Source: a virus
Strand: one strand, 5' to 3'
IMG/VR virus record: IMGVR_UViG_3300025646_000347
Span: 1 to 24,742 of that record
DNA length: 24,742 bases
The first letter of the stretch is position 1, and each line of letters starts with the position of its first letter. The notes under the pieces are model-generated. The model did no database searches, was not told where the DNA came from, and saw nothing but the letters and a program-made list of their open reading frames with translations. The position numbers were made by a program, and so were the translations under genes. Below are positions 15,591 through 23,752 of the stretch, piece after piece.

Positions 15591-17021
15591 TTAAAATTCA
15601 ACAATTAGTTTAACATTTTCAGTTTGATCTGCCGCTCTAGTTATCGGCGCTCTGTTTTCAATGTATAAAACATCTCCTGTGTCTGCGTCTATTTCTGAAG
15701 CAGAATAACCAGAAGTAAAACTAGCACTATTAACTGTAGAGGTTGAAGTACTTGGAGTACCAGTTGCACTTGAAGAAGCACCTGTTACTGTATTGGTTCC
15801 AGAAAACGCTGTTAGGTTTCCATTACTATCAATTCCTTCATTAGCAAATCTTGTTTGTATGTAATACAAAATTTTATTTGTAGAATCCCACTCAACAACT
15901 TTACCAACTGCACCAGTTGTTGTTTGAGTAATCTTTTCGTCTTTAGTAAATGTTCCAGATGAACTTGACATTAAGATTGCTTTTGTTCCTCTTAATGTAG
16001 AAGCACTAGCCGCTGATCCTCCTGAATTTGGATCACGTAATAATGCAACTCTTCTAAAATCATTTTCTGTTGTAAAATCGTTTGACTCGCCAGCAGCAAA
16101 GTTAGTATTGACCATTACAAAATGAGCACCTAATTCTTTTTCTGCGTTTGAACCGTGTCCACCTTTTGGTGGAATAATTACAGATAAGTTTGAACCAGAA
16201 CCTGATCCACCACCAGCAGAATTAATATCTGCGTCTGTAATATAAGCAAATCTATATCCACTACCTTTTGTAGTTACTGTTGCACTTGTAATTATACCAG
16301 ATGAAACTACAACTGAACATACGCCAGATGAACCATCACCTCTTATTGGAATACCTGTATGAGTACCATCTGTAAAAGATGAACCACCAGATGTAACTGT
16401 AATAATATCTAATTCACCATCAGTCGCCGCTGACTGAACTGTTGAGTTAGTTGAAACTGCCATAAAGTCAGTAGATAAAAAATTTATTCTTTGTGTCGCT
16501 GATAATGTGTACATATACTTCCATATGTAATCATCTCCAGTTGTTATTGGTGTATTACCTGTGCCTGATGGTTCTACAATAGAAGCGCCACCGTTATTAT
16601 TGAAAAGGCATTTGTAAACATTATAACCAGATGTTACAACATAGAAAGTAGCGTCATATAAATTAGAAGCGCCACTAGTAGAAGTGTTAGATGAAGAATA
16701 ATCGTGTCTGTAATAATCATATATTGTACCATATGTCCAAGTACGTCTAGGAATAACATAAGAAACGTCTGAACTTGCAATTTTTTTAGCCGCTAATGCG
16801 TCATCAAAAGCATAAAATTCTGTTTGTATATTATCAACAGGAGTTGGAGGAGATGAATCAGAACCTTCGTTTATTGATCTACCTTGTCCGTCTGTTGATG
16901 TTGCCCACGCTTGTGGTCTACCAATCATCATATAATAGATGTTTGGGGATGCTTCTGAAAATGATTCATAGAATTGCTCTGAATTATGAATCCTAAATTT
17001 ATTTGTTATGATTGCTGCCAT
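15591..17021 (-). CDS. 8: Baseplate wedge protein gp8
   Basis: A 476-residue protein beginning MAAIITNKFRIHNSEQFYESF, followed by ASPNIYYMMIGRPQAW, DVSYVIPRRTWTYG and DATFYVVTSGYNVYKCL. These blocks are those I associate with gp8 baseplate wedge proteins of T4-like cyanophages. T4 gp8 itself is 334 aa, so this version is longer, partly through Ser/Gly/Thr-rich insertions in the C-terminal half. In the baseplate, gp8 binds gp7 and gp10 in each wedge. A late box lies 18 bases upstream of the ATG and AAGGAA precedes it. It is placed between the gp7-position gene and the DUF4815-like gene, in T4-like order. Confidence 0.8.
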   Translation of the reverse strand: MAAIITNKFRIHNSEQFYESFSEASPNIYYMMIGRPQAWATSTDGQGRSINEGSDSSPPTPVDNIQTEFYAFDDALAAKKIASSDVSYVIPRRTWTYGTIYDYYRHDYSSSNTSTSGASNLYDATFYVVTSGYNVYKCLFNNNGGASIVEPSGTGNTPITTGDDYIWKYMYTLSATQRINFLSTDFMAVSTNSTVQSAATDGELDIITVTSGGSSFTDGTHTGIPIRGDGSSGVCSVVVSSGIITSATVTTKGSGYRFAYITDADINSAGGGSGSGSNLSVIIPPKGGHGSNAEKELGAHFVMVNTNFAAGESNDFTTENDFRRVALLRDPNSGGSAASASTLRGTKAILMSSSSGTFTKDEKITQTTTGAVGKVVEWDSTNKILYYIQTRFANEGIDSNGNLTAFSGTNTVTGASSSATGTPSTSTSTVNSASFTSGYSASEIDADTGDVLYIENRAPITRAADQTENVKLIVEF

Positions 17022-17038
17022 TTGTTATTCCTTAATTA

Positions 17039-17046
17039 TATTTATA
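17039..17046 (-). promoter_or_regulatory. T4-type late promoter box (TATAAATA)
   Basis: An exact late box on the minus strand, just after the stop of the 96-aa gene and 17 bases upstream of the gp8 start. Confidence 0.7.
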
Positions 17047-17049
17047 TCA

Positions 17050-17340
17050 TTAAAAAGACTCTAAAGTAATTCTTTTCCATATAGTTGTAGAACCATCATA
17101 CGTTCCTGTACACACATATAGATACGTTCCATCTTGTACAACAAGTCCAGCAACATCACCACTTTGTCCTGTATTTGTTGGTGTTCTTGTAGTTATTTTT
17201 GTAGTAGAAGGTAAAGTATTACCTCCTAAAAAAGAATATATCTCATTAAAGTTATCATTGATAAGATCACCACCATCACGGATAGATGAACCTGTACCGT
17301 CATTAGCGATTGATCCAATATTGATTGTCTGTTTTGCCAT
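17050..17340 (-). CDS. Small virion structural protein, 96 aa
   Basis: A 96-residue protein beginning MAKQTINIGSIANDGTG, then SIRDGGDLINDNFNEIYSF. This N-terminal motif (INIGs-aNDGTGd-lRda-x-kINdNF-ElY) is widespread in marine T4-like phage structural proteins. A beta-rich tail with GTYLYVCTGTYDGSTTIWKRI follows, a pattern often seen in small virion-surface modules. The start at 17340 has no Shine-Dalgarno and lies only 9 bases after a TATAAATA box, so a transcript from that box would be nearly leaderless; readthrough from upstream may give most expression. The gene lies between the gp7-like gene and gp8. Confidence 0.75.
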   Translation of the reverse strand: MAKQTINIGSIANDGTGSSIRDGGDLINDNFNEIYSFLGGNTLPSTTKITTRTPTNTGQSGDVAGLVVQDGTYLYVCTGTYDGSTTIWKRITLESF

Positions 17341-17349
17341 AGTTAATAC

Positions 17350-17357
17350 TATTTATA
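17350..17357 (-). promoter_or_regulatory. T4-type late promoter box (TATAAATAG), close to start codon
   Basis: An exact late box only 9 bases upstream of the ATG at 17340. Transcription would begin within a few bases of the start codon, giving a leaderless or near-leaderless message. Confidence 0.55.
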
Positions 17358-17362
17358 CATCT

Positions 17363-19966
17363 TTATGAAGCGACATCAAAAGTTATTGTGTCAACATCAA
17401 AAGTAACTCCTGTTTCGTCAAAACTATTATTACCGCCAAAAGTTATTTCTGTTGGGAAAGCAAAGTTAGTTTTTAAATCTGTTGTAAAATCTCTTAATTG
17501 CACTTGTTCGCCATCTAAAGAAGTATTTTTAGTTCCCATTAATCTGATTGAATTAATTTGATCTATAGTAACTTTTGGTCCTGCACCTGTAAATACTTGA
17601 TTAAAAGCATATTTGTTTATTGTACTTAATTTAGGTCCTGCAAAGGCATAACCAAAGTTTAATAAGTTATCTCTTACTGTCAACTTAGGTTTAGTTGTTA
17701 AACTAAAAGACATTGCACTTCTTAAAGTTACATCTCTAGTATTTGAAGTGAAATGATCTACTGTAGATTCTGTAAAGTCTGGATCAACACCTGCAAGCGG
17801 ATTAGCACGTAAAGACGTTCCATCAGTTGTTGTTCCTAATCTTCTTCCAAATATTGTAGTAAATAAAGTATTCAATGAAACAAATAAAGGAGTTTCTTCT
17901 ATACCAGAAACTAATCCTACAACAGGAGTTTGTATTTGTAAATTAACTCTATTTGCAATTCTAACTTCTCCAGTTACATAGAAACCAGAAGGATGAATTG
18001 TTTTTTTTAATGCGTCTCTCCAGTTATTAATACTTTCGTTAACACGAACAACATAAGAATAATCTTGGTAGTATAAACTGTCTTGTATTCTTTTAGAATT
18101 TTCAGAAATAAATCCATCTTCACCAATATAAGCACCATCAGTATCTAAAAGAGAACCTACTGTTGTTGTAGCAGTTGCCGTATCAAATTTAGTAACTGTT
18201 CCAGTAACACCAGATGTGCCACCAGTAACAACTCTATCTATCTCAAATGTTCCTGTTGATTCTTTTACTTTTAAAATTTTTAAACTAGGACTCCAAGAAA
18301 CTACAGTTGCTGTTATAACTGAACTTGAACTATCTAGTGATGTTACAGTTTCTCCTACAGCATAATTTCCTGTTGATGATGTTAATAACAAATTTGTATT
18401 AAACGTTAATGTTGGTGGACTAGGAGATAAATTATGATTAACTCCTGTTTCAATAATTTTTATTGATTGCACTCTACCAATTTCTGAACCATATGCTAAA
18501 GCACTACCATTAGAACCACCAGAAGATGATATAGTTAAACTAGGTAAAGTTTTATAATTATGTCCTGTATCTATAATTCTAATATCAGTTATATCTCCAA
18601 CACCTGTTCCTGATTCTTGTACAATTTTATTTCCAGTATAAACATCACCTCTTGTTGTTTCGTCTTCCATAACAATATGATCGTCAACTGTAGATGTTGA
18701 ATCTTCTTGTGTAAATCCTCCATTAACAACTGAAACTTTTGCAATCGCACCACCACCGCTAGTATTAGTATTGTCAAAAACAATATCATCACCAATAGCA
18801 TAACCTGTACCACCGTTGTCAACTATAATTTCTGAAAGACCATTTGTTCCAACAGAACCTACTTGTAAATTAGCGTCATTACCACCACCAGTTAAAGTCA
18901 TAGTATCTGACTCATCATATAAAGAACCATCATTATTAATAGATGTATTTGTTATAATACCTTTTATAGTAGCAGTAACTAGTGTATCAATATCTGTGTT
19001 ATCTGTTGCTGTAATATTTTGTCCTACAACAAATGTACCACTTATTGAATCTTCATTTAAAATAATTTCTGATATTTGTTCAGAACCTAATCTAAACTGT
19101 CTTACGTTTTCTACAATAGCAGTTGCTAAATTAACATCACCATTGCCAGGTATGTTTGCTTGTGTTATTGTTTGTCCTACTAAATGTAAAGGTTGTGAAT
19201 CGCCAACAGCAGTTACACGCATTATTTTTTCTACACTCCACTTACCATCTGATACTTTTAACATATCATCTTTTGGTAAATAGATTTCTGATTCAGAATT
19301 TAATAATGCACGAAAGAATATCTTGTGTCCTTCTAGTGTTCCTTTTGTTCTATATAAATCTTTTATTCTTTTAATAAATTTTGGTTTACTAATACCAGTT
19401 GCTAAGTTATTTGGTATTGTATTTAAGAATGTATCTCTAAAGTTATTTAAATAATCAAATATTGTTGTATCTACTTTAGCGTAATTTAAAAGTTGTTGAA
19501 TATTTTGAATTGGGTTTGCACGATATTTACCAACTATAGCACTTGCACCCGAAGTACTACCTACTACAGTTTCACCTGTAATAAAATCATTATTGGCAGA
19601 TATAAAAAGTCTTCCACCTTCATCTAAGTAATCTGCAAGTATGGTTGCTGTAGCATTAGATGTTTGACCTGTAATTATTTCTCCTTTTTGAAACTCTCCG
19701 TATTCAGTATCTTCTAATACAACTCTATCATTGGTGTCTAAACCTTTTTCGTTTGTAGCATTTAATATTAGAAAATTATTTTGTGATGTTTGAGTTTCTA
19801 AAAGAATTTGATCGGTTGCTTCTATATTAGTTAAAGTTAATTCACCACTTTCTAAAAATATAAAATATTGTTTTAATAATTCTTTAAATTGAGGATGATC
19901 TTCAATAACAAAATCTGGTAATTGATTTTCAAATATCGTTGATATTTTATTTTTTAGAATTGTCAT
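17363..19966 (-). CDS. Baseplate wedge protein at the gp7 position
   Basis: An 867-residue protein beginning MTILKNKISTIFENQLPDFV, followed by FKELLKQYFIFLES. The C-terminal block SKRIQDSLYYQDYSY, VNESINNWRDALKKTIHP and GFYVTGEV (about 624-668) is highly conserved in baseplate proteins of marine T4-like phages. Between them are several GE-x-TG-x-TS-x-AT modules (92-110, 128-147, 535-555, 574-592) and three YDG-like repeats (DNGGTGYAIGD at 383-393, IDTGHNYKTLPSLTI, IETGVNHNLSPSPP). Its place directly after gp6 matches T4 gene 7 (1032 aa), so a wedge role is likely, though sequence alone does not prove homology. No Shine-Dalgarno is seen; 12 bases separate it from the gp6 stop. Confidence 0.75.
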   Translation of the reverse strand: MTILKNKISTIFENQLPDFVIEDHPQFKELLKQYFIFLESGELTLTNIEATDQILLETQTSQNNFLILNATNEKGLDTNDRVVLEDTEYGEFQKGEIITGQTSNATATILADYLDEGGRLFISANNDFITGETVVGSTSGASAIVGKYRANPIQNIQQLLNYAKVDTTIFDYLNNFRDTFLNTIPNNLATGISKPKFIKRIKDLYRTKGTLEGHKIFFRALLNSESEIYLPKDDMLKVSDGKWSVEKIMRVTAVGDSQPLHLVGQTITQANIPGNGDVNLATAIVENVRQFRLGSEQISEIILNEDSISGTFVVGQNITATDNTDIDTLVTATIKGIITNTSINNDGSLYDESDTMTLTGGGNDANLQVGSVGTNGLSEIIVDNGGTGYAIGDDIVFDNTNTSGGGAIAKVSVVNGGFTQEDSTSTVDDHIVMEDETTRGDVYTGNKIVQESGTGVGDITDIRIIDTGHNYKTLPSLTISSSGGSNGSALAYGSEIGRVQSIKIIETGVNHNLSPSPPTLTFNTNLLLTSSTGNYAVGETVTSLDSSSSVITATVVSWSPSLKILKVKESTGTFEIDRVVTGGTSGVTGTVTKFDTATATTTVGSLLDTDGAYIGEDGFISENSKRIQDSLYYQDYSYVVRVNESINNWRDALKKTIHPSGFYVTGEVRIANRVNLQIQTPVVGLVSGIEETPLFVSLNTLFTTIFGRRLGTTTDGTSLRANPLAGVDPDFTESTVDHFTSNTRDVTLRSAMSFSLTTKPKLTVRDNLLNFGYAFAGPKLSTINKYAFNQVFTGAGPKVTIDQINSIRLMGTKNTSLDGEQVQLRDFTTDLKTNFAFPTEITFGGNNSFDETGVTFDVDTITFDVAS

Positions 19967-19978
19967 TATTAATTATTA

Positions 19979-21835
19979 TTAATAACTTGATGTAGTTGTG
20001 TATCCAACACCTGCATTAGCAGAACCGCCAACAAATGTATCTGACTCTACTGTAATTGTGCTATTTGCAACATCAATATTTAATACCTGATTTCTTACAG
20101 GAACAATATCGTTTGAACTAGGTTTAACAGTTAACTCAATTATTGATGAAGAAGAACCTCTAATATTTGAAATAGATGAAACATCTAAAGAATTGATTAC
20201 TAGTGAACCTGTATTGTAATTAATTGTTCCTTGTGTGTTGTTTAAATATGTTCTAACTGAACCTGTGGTTAAATAATATAATCTAATATTACCTGCACCA
20301 TCATCATCTAAAAATACTTCATTATTATTACCATTAATTTTAAATCCAGTTGATGATAATATACCGCCAGCATTTTTATTATGTTCACTATGAGGATTAT
20401 ATAATGCATTAGCAAAGTTTACTTCATATCTTGTTGAACTTCCAATTGTTGGAGTAAAACTTTTTCTAATATTTAAAGTTGTAATGTTAGAAAGAATAGA
20501 TGTATCTGTTTCATCAATCAATCTACTTATTTTTGAATATCTGTAAACACCATCAAACTGTTGTAACGTAGCAGTATTGTAATTTGTTAATGTTGTATTA
20601 ACAAGTGATTTAATATCATCAATAGATTTTGTTGTTAACTTACTATCATATTTAATTGTTGAATTTAATAAAATATCTGTAGTTTCTGGATCAACAATAA
20701 CTGGAGTTACAGAAGCAACTGAATAACTTTTTAATTGTGTAACAATAGATTGTTTTGTAGAAGTTGTCAAATTACTTCCTGAAGTAGGTTTAATTGAAAT
20801 AAAAACTCTACCATAAAAAGGAGTATCATTATCTTCACCGCCCCACGCTGATACTGATTGTGCGTTTGGATATAATTCTCTAACTTTAATTTTATAATCT
20901 TCAACCGTAACAGCACGATCTTGTGCTGAATAACTTTTTGGTGCATTAAATTTTATTGTATCAGTACTTTCAGGTTCAGCACCACCTTGTGCGTCTGTAA
21001 CAGTTGTTACTGTTACATTTGAAAACCCACCTATTGTACCTGAAACTGTAAACGAACTAGCGCCATTAGCATTTGTTTTATTTGTAACAATATATTCTAA
21101 AGTTACTATGTTACCATCTTCAACTGCGTCACCTATTACACCGTCACCAAAATAAACTTCAAACTGTCCATTGTCAACTTCTTGTAAGAAATAAACTTTT
21201 GATGTTGATGATAATTCTTTTATTGTTGTGGCACGTGTATAAGTGTTTGTAGTAGAATCACTTGAACTAGTTTGAACTGTAACTCTTAATGTATCAATGT
21301 CAACATTTTTATTTGGTATTAAAAATTTCTGTTCAGTATTACTGCTATCAACTGTATAACTATAACTTGCTAATGTACCTTCGTAAATAGTTAAGTTATT
21401 AAAACTATAAACTCCATCTGATGGAGAAATAGTAATTTCATTTCTATTTACAAAATTATAAGATACGTCATCTATAACGGTTAAAAATTTTGTTCCTTTT
21501 GCCATAGTGAGAGATGAACCTGTTGCATTATTAACATTTACATTAACAACTGCTGTTGGTGCCTTTGCACTTGATGGTGTATAACCTAATTGACCTGCTA
21601 AAGACACAACACTATTTCTTTGAGTTGCTGTATCTAAAAACATTTCGTTTGCTAACATATTAGAATGAAACGCTAAGTAGTGTGTATTGTATGCTAGTAA
21701 ATCTAAAAGAATGGACATACCACTTCCTTCAAAGTTGTAGTCTGTAAATTTATCTTGTTGTGATAAAAAAGTTTTTAGATTTGTTTTTATATCATCAAAA
21801 TCTAATTCAGATATATCTATTCTTTTAATTGCCAT
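19979..21835 (-). CDS. 6: Baseplate wedge protein gp6
   Basis: A 618-residue protein, close to T4 gp6 (660). The N-terminal region MAIKRIDISELDFDDIK, then GMSILLDLLAYNTHYLAFHSN and MFLDTATQRNSVVSLAGQLG (residues 39-84), is diagnostic for gp6 of T4-like phages. A baseplate-J-like block follows near 295-355 (APKSYSAQDRAVTVEDY, then SAWGGEDNDTPFYGRV). Two gp6 copies per wedge form the inner ring that holds the baseplate together and rearranges on contraction. The ATG lies 1 base after the gp25 stop, so the two are translationally coupled, as expected from the adjacent functions of gp25 and gp6 in the wedge core. Confidence 0.92.
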   Translation of the reverse strand: MAIKRIDISELDFDDIKTNLKTFLSQQDKFTDYNFEGSGMSILLDLLAYNTHYLAFHSNMLANEMFLDTATQRNSVVSLAGQLGYTPSSAKAPTAVVNVNVNNATGSSLTMAKGTKFLTVIDDVSYNFVNRNEITISPSDGVYSFNNLTIYEGTLASYSYTVDSSNTEQKFLIPNKNVDIDTLRVTVQTSSSDSTTNTYTRATTIKELSSTSKVYFLQEVDNGQFEVYFGDGVIGDAVEDGNIVTLEYIVTNKTNANGASSFTVSGTIGGFSNVTVTTVTDAQGGAEPESTDTIKFNAPKSYSAQDRAVTVEDYKIKVRELYPNAQSVSAWGGEDNDTPFYGRVFISIKPTSGSNLTTSTKQSIVTQLKSYSVASVTPVIVDPETTDILLNSTIKYDSKLTTKSIDDIKSLVNTTLTNYNTATLQQFDGVYRYSKISRLIDETDTSILSNITTLNIRKSFTPTIGSSTRYEVNFANALYNPHSEHNKNAGGILSSTGFKINGNNNEVFLDDDGAGNIRLYYLTTGSVRTYLNNTQGTINYNTGSLVINSLDVSSISNIRGSSSSIIELTVKPSSNDIVPVRNQVLNIDVANSTITVESDTFVGGSANAGVGYTTTSSY

Positions 21836-21836
21836 C

Positions 21837-22259
21837 TTATCTTACTCTTTCTAAAAATTCTCTCAACACAATTGGTTGAGGAACGTTTAATATTTGAAAA
21901 GTTATTTTACACTCAAACCCATTTCTTTCAAAAGCAGGTTCACATAAAACTTCTAATAGTTTTACACGAGGTTCAAAGTTTGATATGGTTTCAGAAATTC
22001 TATCTTGTAATAGAACTGCTGTTATCATAGTCAAAGGTTCAAATAATAAATCTCTTACACTTGATCCTATTTCTGGATGAAAAGGTCTTTCAAACCTATT
22101 TGTAAGAATTAAATTTCTAACACTTCTTTTAATTGCTTCGGCGTCTTTTAAAACAGAAACATCTTTAGTTGGACGAGATATGTCTAAATCTAAATTTAAA
22201 TCAGTAAAGATTCTAGTAGACCTTTTTGTATTCGTTGATGTTGCGTCATAATTCGCCAT
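21837..22259 (-). CDS. 25: Baseplate wedge protein gp25
   Basis: A 140-residue protein (T4 gp25 is 132) with the gp25/TssE fold signatures: SVLKDAEAIKRSVRNLILTN, RPFHPEIGSSVRDLLFEPL (59-76) and the core motif NFEPRVKL with the EPR triplet at 96-98. It sits in the inner baseplate, joins the wedge to the sheath and starts sheath polymerisation. The gene is directly followed by gp6 with a 1-base gap. A TATAAATA box ends only 5 bases before the ATG, too close to be a normal leader, so translation probably relies on mRNA from further upstream with AAGG located 13 bases before the start. Confidence 0.92.
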   Translation of the reverse strand: MANYDATSTNTKRSTRIFTDLNLDLDISRPTKDVSVLKDAEAIKRSVRNLILTNRFERPFHPEIGSSVRDLLFEPLTMITAVLLQDRISETISNFEPRVKLLEVLCEPAFERNGFECKITFQILNVPQPIVLREFLERVR

Positions 22260-22264
22260 ACAAC

Positions 22265-22272
22265 TATTTATA
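22265..22272 (-). promoter_or_regulatory. T4-type late box abutting the gp25 start
   Basis: An exact TATAAATAG between the PAAR gene stop (22279) and the gp25 ATG (22259), only 5 bases from the start codon. If used, transcription would begin at or inside the coding region. It may therefore serve gp6 and later genes or be inactive. Confidence 0.45.
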
Positions 22273-22278
22273 CCTTAA

Positions 22279-22590
22279 TTAACTATTTGTTCTAACATTT
22301 GAGGATGCTGATATAATAACCTCTGAACCATATGCTGATCCTAGTTTAGCAATAGGCAAACCATTTACTCTAACATTTCGTACTGTATTTGTTGACATTG
22401 CTACACTATGCGATGGACACGCTGGGACTGGTGGAAAAGTATGTGGTGTATTAATATCACCTAGTCTTACAAAACCTCTTCCATTTAATCTAACGTTTGT
22501 TGATCCTGTATTAGTAGTTGTTACACTTGAACAAGCGTGACCTGTTGCTACTGCGTCTGTTCCTAGATTTCTAGCAATGCCTACTGCCAT
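22279..22590 (-). CDS. 5.4-like: PAAR-domain spike-tip protein (T4 gp5.4-like)
   Basis: A 103-residue protein with the PAAR fold pattern: an N-terminal MAVGIARNLGTDAV strand, GHACSS with H18 and C20, VNVRLNGRGFVRLGD-type repeats, H50 in NTPHTFPP, C58 and H61 in ACPSHS, and VNGLPIAKLGSAYGSE. Histidines 18, 50 and 61 with C58 or C20 are the likely metal ligands that fold the cone. PAAR proteins cap the central membrane-piercing spike (gp5 in T4), and T4 gp5.4 has 97 residues. Its ATG overlaps the stop of the 71-aa gene as TAATG, and it precedes gp25, so spike and wedge genes are co-expressed. Confidence 0.88.
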   Translation of the reverse strand: MAVGIARNLGTDAVATGHACSSVTTTNTGSTNVRLNGRGFVRLGDINTPHTFPPVPACPSHSVAMSTNTVRNVRVNGLPIAKLGSAYGSEVIISASSNVRTNS

Positions 22591-22805
22591 TATCTACTCA
22601 ACTTCTTTGATCTACCTAAAGGTATAGTTTGCCACTTAGTCATTTCTACGCCTCTTTTGGACATCCACTCCACAAATATTCTAGGAGTTTTCTTTGGATC
22701 GAATTTTGATTGTACACTTTTAACTGCCTTTTTAAAAGAGTTTGCTTCAACTGATTCGTTTATCTCGTTTCCATCTGTAAATTTAAAGGTTCTATTCTTT
22801 GCCAT
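22590..22805 (-). CDS. Hypothetical small basic protein, 71 aa
   Basis: A 71-residue protein starting MAKNRTFKFTDGNEINESV, with KKAVKSVQSKFDPKKTPRIFVEW and a basic tail LGRSKKLSR. No family is recognised. It is the first gene of the minus-strand baseplate operon and overlaps the PAAR gene by one base (TAATG). The ATG at 22805 has only a weak GGAA upstream, and its region TTGACAAATG is repeated in inverted form near the plus-strand promoter. Possible roles are a baseplate-hub accessory or chaperone, by position only. Confidence 0.65.
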   Translation of the reverse strand: MAKNRTFKFTDGNEINESVEANSFKKAVKSVQSKFDPKKTPRIFVEWMSKRGVEMTKWQTIPLGRSKKLSR

Positions 22806-22923
22806 TTGTCAATTCCATTATTGATTCGTTTATAATACACTATTTAGTAGAACATTATGAGAACAAAAGAAGAACACCCATAAAAAATAATGAAAAATAG
22901 TGTATTTTATCTATTGACAAATG
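22803..22923. repeat. Two motifs repeated in inverted orientation between divergent operons
   Basis: AAATAGTGTATT occurs on the plus strand at 22895-22906 and on the minus strand at 22845-22834. Downstream of each, ATTGACAAATG occurs on the plus strand at 22913-22923 and on the minus strand at 22813-22803. The motif order is the same toward each operon, but the gap between the two differs (6 versus 20 bases). This is either an ancient inverted duplication of a promoter region or a pair of regulatory sites serving both directions. Confidence 0.7.
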
Positions 22924-22942
22924 ATTGGTTTTATGGTATATT
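22914..22942 (+). promoter_or_regulatory. Sigma-70-type promoter for the plus-strand gene group
   Basis: TTGACA at 22914-22919 (perfect -35) is followed after 17 bases by TATATT at 22937-22942 (five of six -10 positions). The predicted start of transcription near 22949 leaves a leader of about 35 bases before the first gene. This is a host-type promoter, as used by early genes of T4-like phages. A weaker TTGTCA (22806) plus TATAAT (22831) pair with 19-base spacing lies upstream on the same strand. Confidence 0.8.
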
Positions 22943-22983
22943 AATAGTATATGATAAACAAAATAACAAAAGGAAAATATATT

Positions 22984-23163
22984 ATGAGTAACTTCTTTGG
23001 ATTTACAACAATAATGAGTTTGATATTTGCCGCTGGTGCAATTGAAGATTGTAACGGTGCTTGTATTGGAAATGAGAATTGGACTGCGTTTATTATTTGC
23101 TTGACAATAGCAATAATATGTGGTATATTAACTATAGTAACAATGAAAAAGGAGAATGTATAA
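22984..23163 (+). CDS. Small two-helix membrane protein, 59 aa
   Basis: The start at 22984 is chosen over an in-frame ATG at 22951 because AGGA lies 9 bases before it and the earlier ATG would be almost leaderless. The 59-residue product has two hydrophobic segments, about 4-20 (FFGFTTIMSLIFAAGAI) and 33-55 (NWTAFIICLTIAIICGIL), joined by a short loop with two cysteines (EDCNGACIG). A basic KK near the C-terminus suggests that end is cytoplasmic. It is the first gene behind the early promoter. Small two-helix proteins of this kind include superinfection-exclusion proteins such as T4 Imm, but there is no sequence signature to claim that. The stop overlaps the next ATG. Confidence 0.65.
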   Translation: MSNFFGFTTIMSLIFAAGAIEDCNGACIGNENWTAFIICLTIAIICGILTIVTMKKENV

Positions 23164-23348
23164 TGAGTAAAACAAAAACATATTTTACAAATGAAGTTGA
23201 AAAAGAAATTGATAATATTACAAATGACTATTTAATGAATGTTATTGATTATGCTAATGCAAAAACTAAACTTGAAAAGATTGACAATATAGAATTAGTA
23301 ATGGAAAAAGAAAATATTGACGATCACTTATATTACGCAAAACAATAA
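23163..23348 (+). CDS. Hypothetical acidic helical protein, 61 aa
   Basis: A 61-residue protein starting MSKTKTYFTNEVEKEIDN, rich in Asp, Glu, Lys and Asn and predicted to be mostly helical (VEKEIDNITNDYLMN, AKTKLEKIDNIELVMEKEN). The ATG overlaps the previous stop as TAATG, and AGGAGA is well placed upstream. No family is recognised and no membrane segment is seen. Its place in a compact early-type group suggests a small host-interaction or regulatory protein. Confidence 0.65.
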   Translation: MSKTKTYFTNEVEKEIDNITNDYLMNVIDYANAKTKLEKIDNIELVMEKENIDDHLYYAKQ

Positions 23349-23367
23349 TTTAAAAAGGAGATATATT

Positions 23368-23733
23368 ATGACAATGGTAACAAAAACAGCAAAGACTTTA
23401 GATGAAGGTATTTCAATTATGATGACTGCCGCTAAACAAGATTACGTTGATTGGTCAACCAAATCTGATAGAGACGGATTATCTAATTACGCCAAAGAAC
23501 AAATAGCACAATGGGATGCCAAAACAAAAGTAACGTATGGTAAAAAGTATATTAAGATTGTACACGATACTGGCGTCTTTTGTTTTGTAATGCAAGAAGA
23601 TGAAGGTAGATTTAAAAAAGGTGATATACTAAAGGCGGCAGGATATAATAAACCTGCGTTAAACTCACCAAGAGGAAATGTATTAACAGGTAACTATCCA
23701 ATAAGATGGACAGGACCTTACTATTTAAGATAA
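23368..23733 (+). CDS. Conserved phage protein of unknown function, 121 aa
   Basis: Start at 23368 chosen because AAAAAGGAG lies 8 bases upstream; an earlier in-frame ATG at 23317 would overlap the previous gene. The product starts MTMVTKTAKTLDEGIS. It has KYIKIVHDTGVFCFVM in the middle and a GRFKKGDILKAAGYNKPALN, then RGNVLTGNY and IRWTGPYYL ending. This C-terminal pattern (fkkGDILKaAg-PArN-RGNv-g-y-irWtGP-YL) looks like a family shared by many tailed phages, with no known function that I can name. No catalytic motif is visible. It is a soluble early-type protein. Confidence 0.75.
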   Translation: MTMVTKTAKTLDEGISIMMTAAKQDYVDWSTKSDRDGLSNYAKEQIAQWDAKTKVTYGKKYIKIVHDTGVFCFVMQEDEGRFKKGDILKAAGYNKPALNSPRGNVLTGNYPIRWTGPYYLR

Positions 23734-23752
23734 TAATAAAGGAGAAAACTAT

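Noticed and set aside
22951-22983. Upstream ATG as the start of the 59-aa membrane protein
   Set aside because: It would lie almost at the transcription start with no ribosome site, while the ATG at 22984 has AGGA at a good distance.
22984-23163. Call of an Imm-like superinfection-exclusion protein
   Set aside because: Only size and two membrane helices agree; no sequence signature supports it.
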